NCBI RefSeq assembly: GCF_030063145.1
Contig: NZ_JASISM010000007.1
Span: 119,553-183,552 of the forward strand
Direction of reading: 5' to 3'
Length of the DNA: 64,000 bases
From: Cryobacterium sp. PH31-L1
Lineage (GTDB): Bacteria; Actinomycetota; Actinomycetes; Actinomycetales; Microbacteriaceae
Positions 26,616 to 35,697 of this stretch are shown here, piece by piece (the stretch's first letter is position 1; each line of letters starts with the position of its first letter). The notes under the pieces were generated by a model. It had not been told where the DNA came from, did not search any database, and saw only the letters and a list, made by a program, of their open reading frames with translations. The position numbers and the translations under genes were made by a program.

Positions 26616-27389
26616 TCAGGCGGTGCCTGCAAGGTTCTTGCGGCGCTCGGCCATGTCCGTGCGCTCGAAGTAGTGTGCCACGGTGTCGTCGCCGAGGCCG
26701 ATCACCCCACCGATCGACAGCGCCTGCACGCGGGTTCGGGCACCCTTGACGGTCATGAGGGTGATCGCCTCAACGGCCTCTGCGCTACCTCCGATCGCGA
26801 CAATGCCATGATTGCCCAAAAGTACGACCGATGGCAGCTCGCCCCGCGTCGCCACGTAGTCACGCAGACGTTGAAGGAAGAGCCGGCCGAGCGCGATACC
26901 GGGTGCCGCGTACGGCACGAAGAGGGGGGTACCGATGACGACGGCCTCGTCGGAATAGACCCACTGCGCGAACGCCGACTCCGCGTGCACGCTTGCGAGC
27001 AGACCGAGCACCGATGTCGGATGGGTGTGCGCGACATAGGCGGTGGGCTGCACCGACTGCACTGCTACGTGCACGAGCGTCTCGATCGACGCGCGCCGCC
27101 TCGTCCCGGTATGCTCACCAGTGTCGAGCATCTCGGTGAGGTCCTCCTGGGTCGAGGTGGGGTCATCCATCAGGTCGATGAGAGGTTGAACGTCGGTGAC
27201 GACGAAGTCGTCACGAGTCACCGTAGACATATAGGCGCCCGATGCCTTCACGACGATTCGACCATCGGCGAGGCGCCGGGAGGTGTTGCCCTCGGCCAGG
27301 ATCACTAAGTCTTTGGCGGGCTCGCCCAGGGAATGAGTCAGGGCGACGAGATCGTCGGTTACAAGTTCGGGTTGCCAGCTGGTAACCAT
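26616..27389 (-). CDS. Class II aldolase/adducin family protein
   Basis: 257 residues. The fold is shown by ILAEGNTSRRL, the metal-binding HxH in AHTHPTSVLGLLAS, and the third His in VVLLGNHGIVAIGG. The family includes fuculose-, ribulose- and rhamnulose-phosphate aldolases and 4-epimerases. The main rhamnulose-1-phosphate aldolase is elsewhere (36582-38618), so this one probably serves another phosphorylated sugar, perhaps the product of the FGGY kinase directly downstream. It follows lacI by 34 nt. Confidence 0.88.
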   Translation of the reverse strand: MVTSWQPELVTDDLVALTHSLGEPAKDLVILAEGNTSRRLADGRIVVKASGAYMSTVTRDDFVVTDVQPLIDLMDDPTSTQEDLTEMLDTGEHTGTRRRASIETLVHVAVQSVQPTAYVAHTHPTSVLGLLASVHAESAFAQWVYSDEAVVIGTPLFVPYAAPGIALGRLFLQRLRDYVATRGELPSVVLLGNHGIVAIGGSAEAVEAITLMTVKGARTRVQALSIGGVIGLGDDTVAHYFERTDMAERRKNLAGTA

Positions 27390-27423
27390 GGGGTCTCCTT
27401 ATGGGTCAAGAGTGAGCGACAGC

Positions 27424-28446
27424 TCAGTTGTCAGAGCGCATCGGGCGTGGGGCCGCGCTCGACGCGCGGGCGACAAGTTCGGGGACCAGCAGTTCGTGGT
27501 GGTGCGCATGGGCCTCGCCACGGTCGATCTCGTCGAGGAGCAGGCGCACTGCTTGCCGGCCCATTTCTTCACGCGGCTGACGGACGGTCGTAAGAGGAAC
27601 AGTGGCTGCTTCCGACCAGGACAGATCGTCAAAACCCACGATCGAGACATCGTCGGGAACGCGGATGCCGCGGTGTGCGAACTCGAGGAGCACGCCGAGC
27701 GCGGTGAGGTCGTTGCCGCACATGATCGCGGTCGGCAGTTCGGCGGTGGCCCGTGCGGCGAGCGCTGCGCCTGCCATTCGTCCATCGGTGATTCGCCAGG
27801 AGTCGGTAGGGACCCGCTCGGGCAAAACATCAACTTCAGCGAGCGTCGCGGCGAAGCCATCGAACCGACGATTGGCCTGCAAACTGCTGGCGAAGTTGCC
27901 GACGAAGGCGACGTTACGGTGGCCGAGCTCAATCAGATGCTCGCCAGCCAGCCGACCTCCCGCGACATCGTCGGTCTTGACCCAGCAACGCTCGGTCTCC
28001 TCGTTTACGCGGTCCACGTAAACGAGGGGGATATCGCGGGCATCGAGGCGCTCGACCGTCGCAGCGAGGGCGCGCACCGGCGCGATCATGATGCCGTGAA
28101 CGCGCTGCTGCACGAGCAGGTCGAGGTTGTCCTGTTCACGCGCGACATCGTCGCCGTTGTGCACAATAACCACCCCCACACCGAGTGACTTTGCTTCGGC
28201 TTCGGCACCCAGGGCGACGTCGACGAAAAACGGATTGACCAGATCGGCCAGGGCGAGCCCCAGGGTGCGCTGGCGACCGGCAGGGTACTTGCGGGCCCGT
28301 TGGATGGGGGTGAAACCCAGATGGGCGATTGCCGCCAGAACGCGGTCCCGAGTCTGGGGGGCGACGTAGCCGGGACGATTGAGGACGTTACTGACGGTGC
28401 CCGCCGAGACGCCCGCATATTTTGCGACATCGTGAATGGTCGCCAT
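27424..28446 (-). CDS. LacI-family transcriptional regulator
   Basis: 340 residues with an N-terminal LacI helix-turn-helix (TIHDVAKYAGVSAGTVSNVL) and a periplasmic-binding-like sensor domain (FFVDVALGAEAEAKSLGV, GFDDLSWSE). It is embedded in the operon between the binding-protein gene and the aldolase gene, so it probably senses a sugar or its phosphate from this operon and controls it. A 17-bp hairpin separates it from the binding-protein gene. Confidence 0.92.
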   Translation of the reverse strand: MATIHDVAKYAGVSAGTVSNVLNRPGYVAPQTRDRVLAAIAHLGFTPIQRARKYPAGRQRTLGLALADLVNPFFVDVALGAEAEAKSLGVGVVIVHNGDDVAREQDNLDLLVQQRVHGIMIAPVRALAATVERLDARDIPLVYVDRVNEETERCWVKTDDVAGGRLAGEHLIELGHRNVAFVGNFASSLQANRRFDGFAATLAEVDVLPERVPTDSWRITDGRMAGAALAARATAELPTAIMCGNDLTALGVLLEFAHRGIRVPDDVSIVGFDDLSWSEAATVPLTTVRQPREEMGRQAVRLLLDEIDRGEAHAHHHELLVPELVARASSAAPRPMRSDN

Positions 28447-28471
28447 CGTCTTCCTCCATCCTGCTGGGGAC

Positions 28472-28510
28472 GGGTGGAGCCTGCAACGAAGAACGTTGCA
28501 GGCTCCACCC
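28472..28510. repeat. Perfect 17-bp inverted repeat, intercistronic hairpin
   Basis: GGGTGGAGCCTGCAACG at 28472-28488 and its exact complement at 28494-28510 enclose a 5-nt loop. It lies in the operon 48 nt after the binding-protein stop and 26 nt before lacI. No T-run follows on the minus strand, so it is more likely an mRNA-stabilising or partial-attenuation structure that raises binding-protein output than a full terminator. Confidence 0.85.
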
Positions 28511-28557
28511 CCTGTGTGGATTCAGCTCGACCCGGGTGGAGTCAGCTGTCAGCTCGC

Positions 28558-29601
28558 TTAGAACGAGAAGTCACCGACGTTGGACTTGTCGAACACGAAC
28601 ATCGGGCCGAGAACGACCTCTCCCCCGGTGCCGACAGCGAAGTCTCCAAGCTTTCCAGCGGTGAACTTGTCGCCCTCCTTGCCTGTGATCGTGCCCTGAG
28701 TGAGTGCGTCCGCGGCGTAGGTGGCCAGGTACCCCAGGTCCTCAGGATTCCAGAGACCGAACTGCTCGATGATGCCGCTCGTGACATAAGTCGCCATCTC
28801 GCTCGGCAGACCGAGGCCAGTGACCCACACTTTGCCCTGGAACTGCGGGGTGTCAGACAGGTAGTGTGCTGCTTCCTTCACCGACACCGTGTCCGGAGCG
28901 ATGATGGCTTTGAGATCCGGAATGCTCTGCATGAGTCCCTGAGCTGCCTGGTAGGCCTTCTGGTCAACGTCTTCACCGTATGCAACCTGGGCGATCGTGA
29001 TCTCCGGGTGTTCCTTCTCGATGAGAGCAGTCATCGCATCGACCCAGGCGTTGAGGTTTGCTGCGTTGGCACCACCGGAGAGGATTGCGATGGTACCTCC
29101 GGCCGTTCCGAGGTGCTTCGAGGTCAGGTCGACCAGTCCCTGGGCGATGCCATCGACCGTGGCCTGGTTGATGAAGATGTCGCGGCAGTCCGTGTCGGTG
29201 TCGAAGGCAACGACCTTGACGCCAGCGTCCTGTGCCGCCTTTAGATCGTTGCAAACGGCAGCCGGGTCGTTCGCCGCGATGGCGATCGCCTTCTGGCCGG
29301 TCTGGATCGCCGTTTGGATGAACGGAACCTGATCGGCCGAACCGGTCGAGGTCGGACCGACCTCGGAGAAGTCAAGGCCGAGTTCGTCCGCAGCTGCTTT
29401 AGCACCCTTGTCGGAGGCCTCGAAGTACTTGTTGCCAAGGCTCTTGGGGATAACGGTCAAGCTTCCGGCGCCAGCGGCGTCGGTCCCGGTGGAGCCGCCC
29501 GTGGGTGCGGCGCAGCCGGCCAGCAGCACCGACGCGGCCGCGATGGCCACGGCGATGGATGCAGCGCGCCTGTGCGCCGACTTACTGAATGTGAAATTCA
29601 C
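28558..29601 (-). CDS. rhaS: Rhamnose ABC transporter substrate-binding lipoprotein
   Basis: 347 residues. Signal peptide with lipobox VLLAGC, so a membrane-anchored binding protein on the outer face. The rest is a type-1 periplasmic-binding fold: IPKSLGNKYFEASDKGAKAA at the N-terminus, AANDPAAV, FDTDTDCRD and GLGLPSEMATYV, matching the RhaS group. GTG start at 29601 with AGGAAGG 8 nt upstream. It is 12 nt downstream of the permease genes. Specificity for L-rhamnose is supported by rhaI, rhaB and rhaD in the same locus. Confidence 0.9.
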   Translation of the reverse strand: MNFTFSKSAHRRAASIAVAIAAASVLLAGCAAPTGGSTGTDAAGAGSLTVIPKSLGNKYFEASDKGAKAAADELGLDFSEVGPTSTGSADQVPFIQTAIQTGQKAIAIAANDPAAVCNDLKAAQDAGVKVVAFDTDTDCRDIFINQATVDGIAQGLVDLTSKHLGTAGGTIAILSGGANAANLNAWVDAMTALIEKEHPEITIAQVAYGEDVDQKAYQAAQGLMQSIPDLKAIIAPDTVSVKEAAHYLSDTPQFQGKVWVTGLGLPSEMATYVTSGIIEQFGLWNPEDLGYLATYAADALTQGTITGKEGDKFTAGKLGDFAVGTGGEVVLGPMFVFDKSNVGDFSF

Positions 29602-29613
29602 TGTTTTGCCTTC

Positions 29614-30726
29614 CTAGTGGTTGCTTGGTACAGATTTCGGATTAGGGATTGCCCGGTGCTTTTCAACGCCTGCCGCGATCACGGAGGCCTTCGACCGCCG
29701 CCGCCGCGAGATGAATCCCGCAATACCGGCGACAACGACGGAGAAGATTAGGGTGGCGCCAGTGACGATGCTTATCGTGTCGGAGCCGATACCGGCGAGC
29801 TGCAGCGTCTTGTTCAGCGTTGCGATCAGCACGCCGCCGGCCAGTGCCCCGAGTATTGAGCCGCGGCCGCCCCAAATCGAGACGCCGCCCAGCACAATGG
29901 CTGTCACGACCTGCAACTCAAAACCAAGGCCGTTCGTTCCAATCGCATTGCTGTACTGCAGCGTGTAGTACACACCGGTCGCCGACGCGACCAGCCCGCT
30001 GAGAACGAACAGAATGAGCCGTGTGCGATTGACCCGAACGCCCGAGAACGCGGCCGTCTCGGAGCTCAATCCGATGGCGAATACACCGCGTCCAAACGGA
30101 GTGAGGTGCAATAGCACCGCGAAACCGATCGCGACCACGATGATCGCCACGGTCACCATCGGAACTGGAGCACCGACGAACAGCGGAGCGCCGATGAACT
30201 GCGTGACCTCACTAGGAAAACCCGTGATCGCCGTAGTGCCAAGCAGCCCGACGGCGATGCCGCGAAACAGCGCCAAAGTGCCGATGGTGACCGCCAGGCT
30301 CGGCAATCCGACGACCGTCACGAGCACGCCGTTGAGGAGGCCCACCAAGCCACCGCCAACGACCGCGACCCCGGCGGCTAGTGGAAGGGGAACTCCAGCG
30401 TGAAAGCTCAACCCGAATATGGCACTTGAGAAGCCGACCACACTGCCGACTGACAGATCAATGTCGCCGGTGATGATGATCAGGGTCACCGGCAACAGCA
30501 TGAGCAGGATCGGCGCGGAGTTCAGGATCATCGTCAGGTAGGTATACGGCTGAGCAAAATACGGCACCGTGGTGATGGCAAAGATGATCAGCAGGATGAT
30601 GGCCAGGACGATTGCCGTCTCTGTACGCAGCAGCATCCGGCGCCACAGCGGGTGGCTGTGCCTGCGGTACTGTGCGGCAGCACTACCTACGGCGTTGGTT
30701 GTGATCGTTACGGTGTCGGCTCTCAT
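29614..30726 (-). CDS. rhaQ: Rhamnose ABC transporter permease (second)
   Basis: 370-residue permease of the ribose/rhamnose importer family (Pfam BPD_transp_2), around ten membrane segments. Family signatures GDIDLSVGSVVGFSSAI and VTAIVLGGVSIWGGRGSILG are present. Its ATG overlaps the stop of the preceding permease by 4 nt. The two permeases are different proteins and should form a heterodimer, as in other rhamnose importers. The P/Q naming is by convention and could be reversed. Confidence 0.88.
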   Translation of the reverse strand: MRADTVTITTNAVGSAAAQYRRHSHPLWRRMLLRTETAIVLAIILLIIFAITTVPYFAQPYTYLTMILNSAPILLMLLPVTLIIITGDIDLSVGSVVGFSSAIFGLSFHAGVPLPLAAGVAVVGGGLVGLLNGVLVTVVGLPSLAVTIGTLALFRGIAVGLLGTTAITGFPSEVTQFIGAPLFVGAPVPMVTVAIIVVAIGFAVLLHLTPFGRGVFAIGLSSETAAFSGVRVNRTRLILFVLSGLVASATGVYYTLQYSNAIGTNGLGFELQVVTAIVLGGVSIWGGRGSILGALAGGVLIATLNKTLQLAGIGSDTISIVTGATLIFSVVVAGIAGFISRRRRSKASVIAAGVEKHRAIPNPKSVPSNH

Positions 30727-31751
30727 GTCGCAGTCCCCTTTCTCTTCGCCCGGCGAATGCGGGTGATGAACACAATGCGGTCGAGCAGGATGGCGCCGAC
30801 AATCAACACACCGACGATCGACTGCTGCCAGAGGCTCGGCACTCCGAGAACGGGAAGCGCGTTGCTGATGGTGGCGAGAAAAAAAGCGCCCAGTGCGACG
30901 CCCCAGATCGTGCCGGACCCGCCGACGATGGCGACTCCGCCCACCACGGCTGCCGCTACAGCCTGCAGCTCATATCCGGTACCGACCTGCGCATCACCGG
31001 TCGCGAAGATCGCGAGGTAGACGAGCCCGCCGAGACCGGCAAGGGCGCCGCTCGCTACGAAGGCTGTGACTGTCAGACGACGCTCGCCGAGCCCGAACAG
31101 CGTGGCTGCCTCGGGGTTGGAACCGAGCGCGTACAGGTCGCGGCCCACCCGCCGACTCGTCATGAACCATCCGATCAGCAAGACGATGATCGCGACAACG
31201 ATCAGCAATACCGGAATGCCCAGGAACTGCAAGGTACCGAACGAGCGGTACTCGTCGGGCAACCAGCTGGATCGAATAAAGTGCGGGCCGATCCAGAGGA
31301 TCGCGATCCCCCGGTAGGTGTACAGCGTGCCCAGAGTGATAACCAGCGATGGCACTCTGAGGAAGGCGACCAGCAAGCCGTTGACGAGTCCCAGAACGGC
31401 GCCGAGGAGGATGCCGCTCAGGATTACCAGAGGTATCGGGATACCCGGAAAGTTGGAGAATAAGCTCCCGGCCGCGTACGCCGAGAGGCACAGGATCGAG
31501 CCGACCGACAAGTCGATGTTGCGGGTGATGATCACGATCGCCTCGCCGAGAGCGATGAGGATCAGAATCGTCGGCTGCCGAAGCAGCTCACGCCATCCGC
31601 CGTCGCTGAAGAGGAACCCTGGTTGCGTCACACTGGTCAGCGCCACGAGCGCGAAGATCATCACGATCAGGCCGACCTCACGGGCGCGGAGGATCCTGCC
31701 CAACAATGAACTCCGTCGTTGGCTAACCGGGACGGTGTGCGTCACGCTCAT
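30723..31751 (-). CDS. rhaP: Rhamnose ABC transporter permease (first)
   Basis: 342-residue BPD_transp_2 permease. RNIDLSVGSILCLSAYAAG and AVAAAVVGGVAIVGGSGTIWG are the family signatures; about nine or ten hydrophobic segments. It overlaps by 4 nt both with the ATPase gene before it and with the second permease after it, so translation of the transporter genes is tightly coupled. Confidence 0.88.
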   Translation of the reverse strand: MSVTHTVPVSQRRSSLLGRILRAREVGLIVMIFALVALTSVTQPGFLFSDGGWRELLRQPTILILIALGEAIVIITRNIDLSVGSILCLSAYAAGSLFSNFPGIPIPLVILSGILLGAVLGLVNGLLVAFLRVPSLVITLGTLYTYRGIAILWIGPHFIRSSWLPDEYRSFGTLQFLGIPVLLIVVAIIVLLIGWFMTSRRVGRDLYALGSNPEAATLFGLGERRLTVTAFVASGALAGLGGLVYLAIFATGDAQVGTGYELQAVAAAVVGGVAIVGGSGTIWGVALGAFFLATISNALPVLGVPSLWQQSIVGVLIVGAILLDRIVFITRIRRAKRKGTAT

Positions 31752-33253
31752 GCGGCCACCTCCGGTGCATGCGTCGCGGCGTACATCACATTCTGGGGCG
31801 TTGCCGTCGCGCGCGGCAGTTCCGCCGTAATCCGACCTTCTCGCACAACGAGCACGCGGTCTGCCATACCCATGACCTCCGGCAATTCGGACGAAATCAT
31901 CAGCAACGCGACGCCCGTTCCGGCCAGCTCGGACAGCAGGCGGTGCACCTCGGCCTTTGTGCCCACATCAATGCCACGGGTCGGCTCGTCCACGATCAGC
32001 AACTTCGGTTTTGTGGCCAGCCACTTCCCGAGTACGACCTTTTGTTGATTTCCGCCGGAAAGCATTTGTGCCTCGGTGTCGAGGGCATACATTTTGACCT
32101 GCAATCGCGCCGCCCAGGTACGAGCGCTCGGCTCTTCGAGCGGTGCGATGATGAATCCGAATCGGGCCAGCTTGTGGCGGATCGCGAGAGTGATGTTGGT
32201 CTGGATGCCCGCCGTCATCGCCAGGCCCTGCTTGCGCCGGTCCTCGGGAACGAAGCCAATGCCCAGTCGCATCGCCGCCGCGGGGCTCGTCCGGGGCACG
32301 TCGATACCGCTCATTCGAACCGATCCCGAGTCGTAGGGGTCCACGCCGAACACTGCGCGGGCGATCTCACTTCGACCGGCACCGACGAGGCCGGCCAGGC
32401 AGACGATCTCACCCGAACGCACGGTGAAACTGACGTCCTGGAAAACTCCGGCGCTGGTCAGTCGCTCCACCTCGAGTACGGGTTCGCCGATCAGTGCTTC
32501 CTGCTTGGGGTACAGGTTGTCGACGCTTCGACCAACCATTTGATGGATGATCTCGTCTTCGGTCGTGCCCGTCGTGGCGTTCGTGGCGACGTAGCTGCCG
32601 TCCCTCATGACGGTGATGACATCGCAGAGTGCGAACACCTCGTCAAACCGATGGGAGATGAAGATGAGGCCCTTTCCCTCGCCGCGGAGCTGGCGTGCGA
32701 TGCCCATTAAACGTTCGACCTCGATTCCCGACAGCGCCGCAGTCGGCTCGTCCATGACGATGACCTTGGCACCGACCGAGATTGACTTGGCGATTTCGAC
32801 GACCTGCTGGTCTGCGATCGACAGTCCTCGCGCCTCGCGGTCGGGATCGATCGGCACGCCGAGCCTTTGCGTGAGCTCGCGAGTCTCGCGGCGCATTTTC
32901 GCGCGGTCGAGCGCGCCAAATCGGGTGTACGGCTGACGGCCAACGAAGAGGTTCTCGGCGACCGAAAGGTCGGGGAACAGCGTTGGCTCCTGGTAGATGA
33001 CAGCGATGCCCGCGGCTTTTGCCTCGCGCGTGTTGTGAAAGTCGACGCTTTCCCCGTCCAGCAGAAATGTGCCAGCGTCGCGGCGATACAAACCGCCGAT
33101 GATCTTGACGAGCGTTGACTTGCCCGCGCCGTTCTCGCCGATGACGGCATGGATAGAGCCGGCCTTGAGAACCAGCTCTGCGTTGACCAGCGCGGCCACC
33201 GCGCCGAAAGTCTTGGTAACGCCATGGAGTTCCAACAGTGCGGTGTCATTCAT
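31748..33253 (-). CDS. rhaT: Rhamnose ABC transporter ATPase with two cassettes
   Basis: 501 residues, two fused ATP-binding cassettes. The first has Walker A GENGAGKSTL, signature LSIADQQVVEIAKS and Walker B VIVMDEPTAALSG. The second has the degenerate Walker A GLVGAGRSE, signature LSGGNQQKVVLGKWL and Walker B LLIVDEPTRGIDVG, the usual pattern for monosaccharide importers. The ATG at 33253 overlaps the stop of the epimerase-like gene by 4 nt. Located on the cytoplasmic side, driving RhaP/Q. Confidence 0.92.
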   Translation of the reverse strand: MNDTALLELHGVTKTFGAVAALVNAELVLKAGSIHAVIGENGAGKSTLVKIIGGLYRRDAGTFLLDGESVDFHNTREAKAAGIAVIYQEPTLFPDLSVAENLFVGRQPYTRFGALDRAKMRRETRELTQRLGVPIDPDREARGLSIADQQVVEIAKSISVGAKVIVMDEPTAALSGIEVERLMGIARQLRGEGKGLIFISHRFDEVFALCDVITVMRDGSYVATNATTGTTEDEIIHQMVGRSVDNLYPKQEALIGEPVLEVERLTSAGVFQDVSFTVRSGEIVCLAGLVGAGRSEIARAVFGVDPYDSGSVRMSGIDVPRTSPAAAMRLGIGFVPEDRRKQGLAMTAGIQTNITLAIRHKLARFGFIIAPLEEPSARTWAARLQVKMYALDTEAQMLSGGNQQKVVLGKWLATKPKLLIVDEPTRGIDVGTKAEVHRLLSELAGTGVALLMISSELPEVMGMADRVLVVREGRITAELPRATATPQNVMYAATHAPEVAA

Positions 33254-34248
33254 GCTGCGCTCACCTCGATTTCGATCACATAGGTACGGCTCTCGCCCGG
33301 CTCCAGTCGGGGCAACATGCCGTTGGCCCGTGCAGCGGCGCGGCCCTGAATTTCGGGGGTGTTTGCAGGTTCGAGACCCAGCACATAGTGCTTTGTGGCG
33401 GTCAGTTTCCATTGAAAGATCGCCGGTAGCGTCTGGGAGTGACGGAGGGTGAATGTCAATCCCCGGGCCGCGTTGGTCACCCGGGCGACGCGCTCATCGC
33501 CAGCGGTGTGGATATAGACCTGCTCGCGCGTGCCGGCCACGGGCTCACCGATTTCAGCCCGCTGATTGAAACCAGTAGCCGCGTCGGGGTCACGCGACGT
33601 TACGGAGGCGGCGGGGATGTCGATGACGGTCCCAGCGTCGAGCAGCGGCCACCCGAGGTTGACGTGGTAGAGCACCATGTGCGGGCTCACGCTCTCGCCC
33701 TCGTTTGTCACGGTGTCCTCGATCGTGAAGGAGGTGGACCCGACACGCGAGGTGATGCGGCGGCGCAGCACGAGATTCTCCTGGAATACGCCCGTCTGGC
33801 GTACTTCCCCGGCCACGGTGATCAGCTCGGGAGTCACTGTGACCTCTGTCACCCGCGCCGGTACGGCCCCGATGCGGCCGTGCATGCCGGAAACGCCATC
33901 CTCATCGTCTACGGGCGGGCCGAAGGTGTCGAGTCCACAGGTCGTGACTAGGCCACCGCCAAAGGTGCGGAGCCACCCTCGCCCGGCAGGCTCGAATGCG
34001 TCGGGACGCGTGATCCCAGTCGACGAGAGCCAGGCAAGCGGGATCCCATTAATGGTCGCGGCACCAATATCGAGGGCGCGGTCGGGATGAACGTCGAACT
34101 CGAACCCGCCGCCGTTCACCACTCGGAATCGGCGAGCACCACGTGCCGGACCATCCTCCTCAACGAAGCGATCGACGCGCGCGACCTGATCAAGCGATCC
34201 GACCCGGAGGAGGACCTGGTCGACCGGCGTTCCGAAGATTTCAGACAA
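33250..34248 (-). CDS. DUF4432 family aldose-1-epimerase-like protein
   Basis: 332 residues in the galactose-mutarotase-like superfold. GGGLVTTCGLDTFGPP and MHGRIGAVPA are marks of the DUF4432 group, and VLYHVNLGWPLL is the region near the catalytic site of mutarotase-like enzymes. The start is probably TTG at 34248, overlapping the cupin stop by 8 nt, with GGAG shortly upstream. It may interconvert sugar anomers for the rhamnose pathway, taking the place of RhaM, but DUF4432 proteins have no firm assignment. Confidence 0.82.
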   Translation of the reverse strand: MSEIFGTPVDQVLLRVGSLDQVARVDRFVEEDGPARGARRFRVVNGGGFEFDVHPDRALDIGAATINGIPLAWLSSTGITRPDAFEPAGRGWLRTFGGGLVTTCGLDTFGPPVDDEDGVSGMHGRIGAVPARVTEVTVTPELITVAGEVRQTGVFQENLVLRRRITSRVGSTSFTIEDTVTNEGESVSPHMVLYHVNLGWPLLDAGTVIDIPAASVTSRDPDAATGFNQRAEIGEPVAGTREQVYIHTAGDERVARVTNAARGLTFTLRHSQTLPAIFQWKLTATKHYVLGLEPANTPEIQGRAAARANGMLPRLEPGESRTYVIEIEVSAA

Positions 34249-35479
34249 GGCCCAGCTCCAGATTTCCGGGACCGAAATGCTTCAGGATGACGATGTCATC
34301 GGTTGCGCTGCGGTTGGTGATCGTGACGCCAGCACGGGCCGCCGATTCAGAGACGAAGAACTCGTCCTGGCTGAGTTGCCCGAAACGGATCAGCGTCGCT
34401 GCCTGCGCGTCGTGCACTCCGAAAGTGCCGCCGCCCTGAACAAAGAGGGCACCGTAGGCATCCTGGTCCCTGATCGTTACCGTTTGTCCTGGGCGTACCG
34501 TGAGCTCTTTGGCGCTAAAGGACGTGGAGCGAAAGACGATCCAGTTCTCGACATAGCTTGAACCGCCGTCGGCCGCTGACGTGGAGGTGCTGTACGGGAG
34601 CATGAACCGGTTGGGTACAAAATCGACGTCAAGATTCTTTTCCCAGTCCAAAAGGTCGAGAAGAAACTCATAGTCGCCGTGGTGCGTTGGTGGCACGTCC
34701 TTCCAGAGCAGCTCCTCGGGGACCTCCTGGTTGTTACTCCACGATTCGCACATTGCGAACACGTCGCTGGCGGATTGCGGCTCGTAGGTGCAGATGCTCG
34801 CCGGAGCGTGCAGAACACCCGCCGGAATGTCCCATCCCGTTCCAAGTTGAGTTCGGTATCCGAGCGACAGATCGGTGATGCGATTGTCGCCACCATCGGC
34901 GAAGCGCATGAGACGCTCCTTGACCTGGTCGCGGGTAGTGCCCGGTTGAAATCCGAAAAAGGAGATGGGTTGCAGGCCCAGGTTGTCGTTCATATGGGGT
35001 GAGTAGTAGTACGCCTCTGGCTTTCCTACCTTGTCGACGAGTGCGGCCTTCTCGTCAGAGTGGTGCACGTGGAAGGGCAGGGGCATCAGGTTGTCGTAGA
35101 ACTTGGAGTACATCGTCCAGCCTCCGAAGCGGTCCCACAATCGCGACCCGATCAGGTCGGCCTTGTGGTGATCAACAAACTCATCGAAGGGCAGGAGGCC
35201 GCCGTCGGGGTCGACGACGAGGCTGAGACCCTCGTGGGCCCCGGTGAGTGGACCGTTGTCAGCGCGGATCGACGAGGCTAGCCAGCGCTCGTCAATGCCG
35301 CCGCGCCCGTGACCGAGCGGAAAATAGTCATCCGGGTGCAGTCGGATGCGCTTACCAGGAGTGCAAAAGGCACGGGGAACCCAGGCGGGTGCAAACCGAA
35401 CAATTCCTTTGCCGGCTTCCAACGCACGATCGTACGCGGTTGCCGACGTGACGATATTTTCGTAGGCGTGAGAGGTCAT
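34241..35479 (-). CDS. Cupin protein resembling mannose-6-phosphate isomerase
   Basis: 412 residues, first gene of the rhamnose importer operon. The central part has PLPFHVHHSDEKA and GKPEAYYYSPHMN, like the metal-binding HxH...E and KPE motifs of class I phosphomannose isomerases; the C-terminal third is a second cupin-like beta domain. Whether it isomerises a sugar phosphate, epimerises, or is an inactive homologue is unclear, since no mannose gene is nearby. The start is ATG 35479; GTG at 35488 is also possible. Confidence 0.72.
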   Translation of the reverse strand: MTSHAYENIVTSATAYDRALEAGKGIVRFAPAWVPRAFCTPGKRIRLHPDDYFPLGHGRGGIDERWLASSIRADNGPLTGAHEGLSLVVDPDGGLLPFDEFVDHHKADLIGSRLWDRFGGWTMYSKFYDNLMPLPFHVHHSDEKAALVDKVGKPEAYYYSPHMNDNLGLQPISFFGFQPGTTRDQVKERLMRFADGGDNRITDLSLGYRTQLGTGWDIPAGVLHAPASICTYEPQSASDVFAMCESWSNNQEVPEELLWKDVPPTHHGDYEFLLDLLDWEKNLDVDFVPNRFMLPYSTSTSAADGGSSYVENWIVFRSTSFSAKELTVRPGQTVTIRDQDAYGALFVQGGGTFGVHDAQAATLIRFGQLSQDEFFVSESAARAGVTITNRSATDDIVILKHFGPGNLELGLV

Positions 35480-35697
35480 CGGTGACACTCATCTTTCAGT
35501 TCGTGCATCACCCAGGAGGCGACACTGCCAACAGGACCGGTTCAATGAACCGCCTTTTGGGACAGTAACACCACCCTCGTTGTGCGTCAACATACTTATT
35601 CAACACACATTCGCTCTTACAAACTCCGGCAAAGAACTGCATTAGTGTTAGGTAACGCGAAAAGTTAACAGACAAGTCACAAAGAATCGAGACCGTG
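35480..35697. promoter_or_regulatory. Divergent promoter region between cupin operon and DeoR gene
   Basis: About 200 nt separate the two divergent starts. It contains two inverted repeats: CGGTTC-AAT-GAACCG at 35538-35552 and GTTG-TGCGT-CAAC at 35579-35591. The second, read on the minus strand, gives TATGTTGACGCACAAC, similar to TATGTTTCACAAC in the promoter region of rhaD (about 36503-36514). These are candidate LacI or DeoR operators. The AT content is higher than in neighbouring genes, as expected of promoters. Confidence 0.5.
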
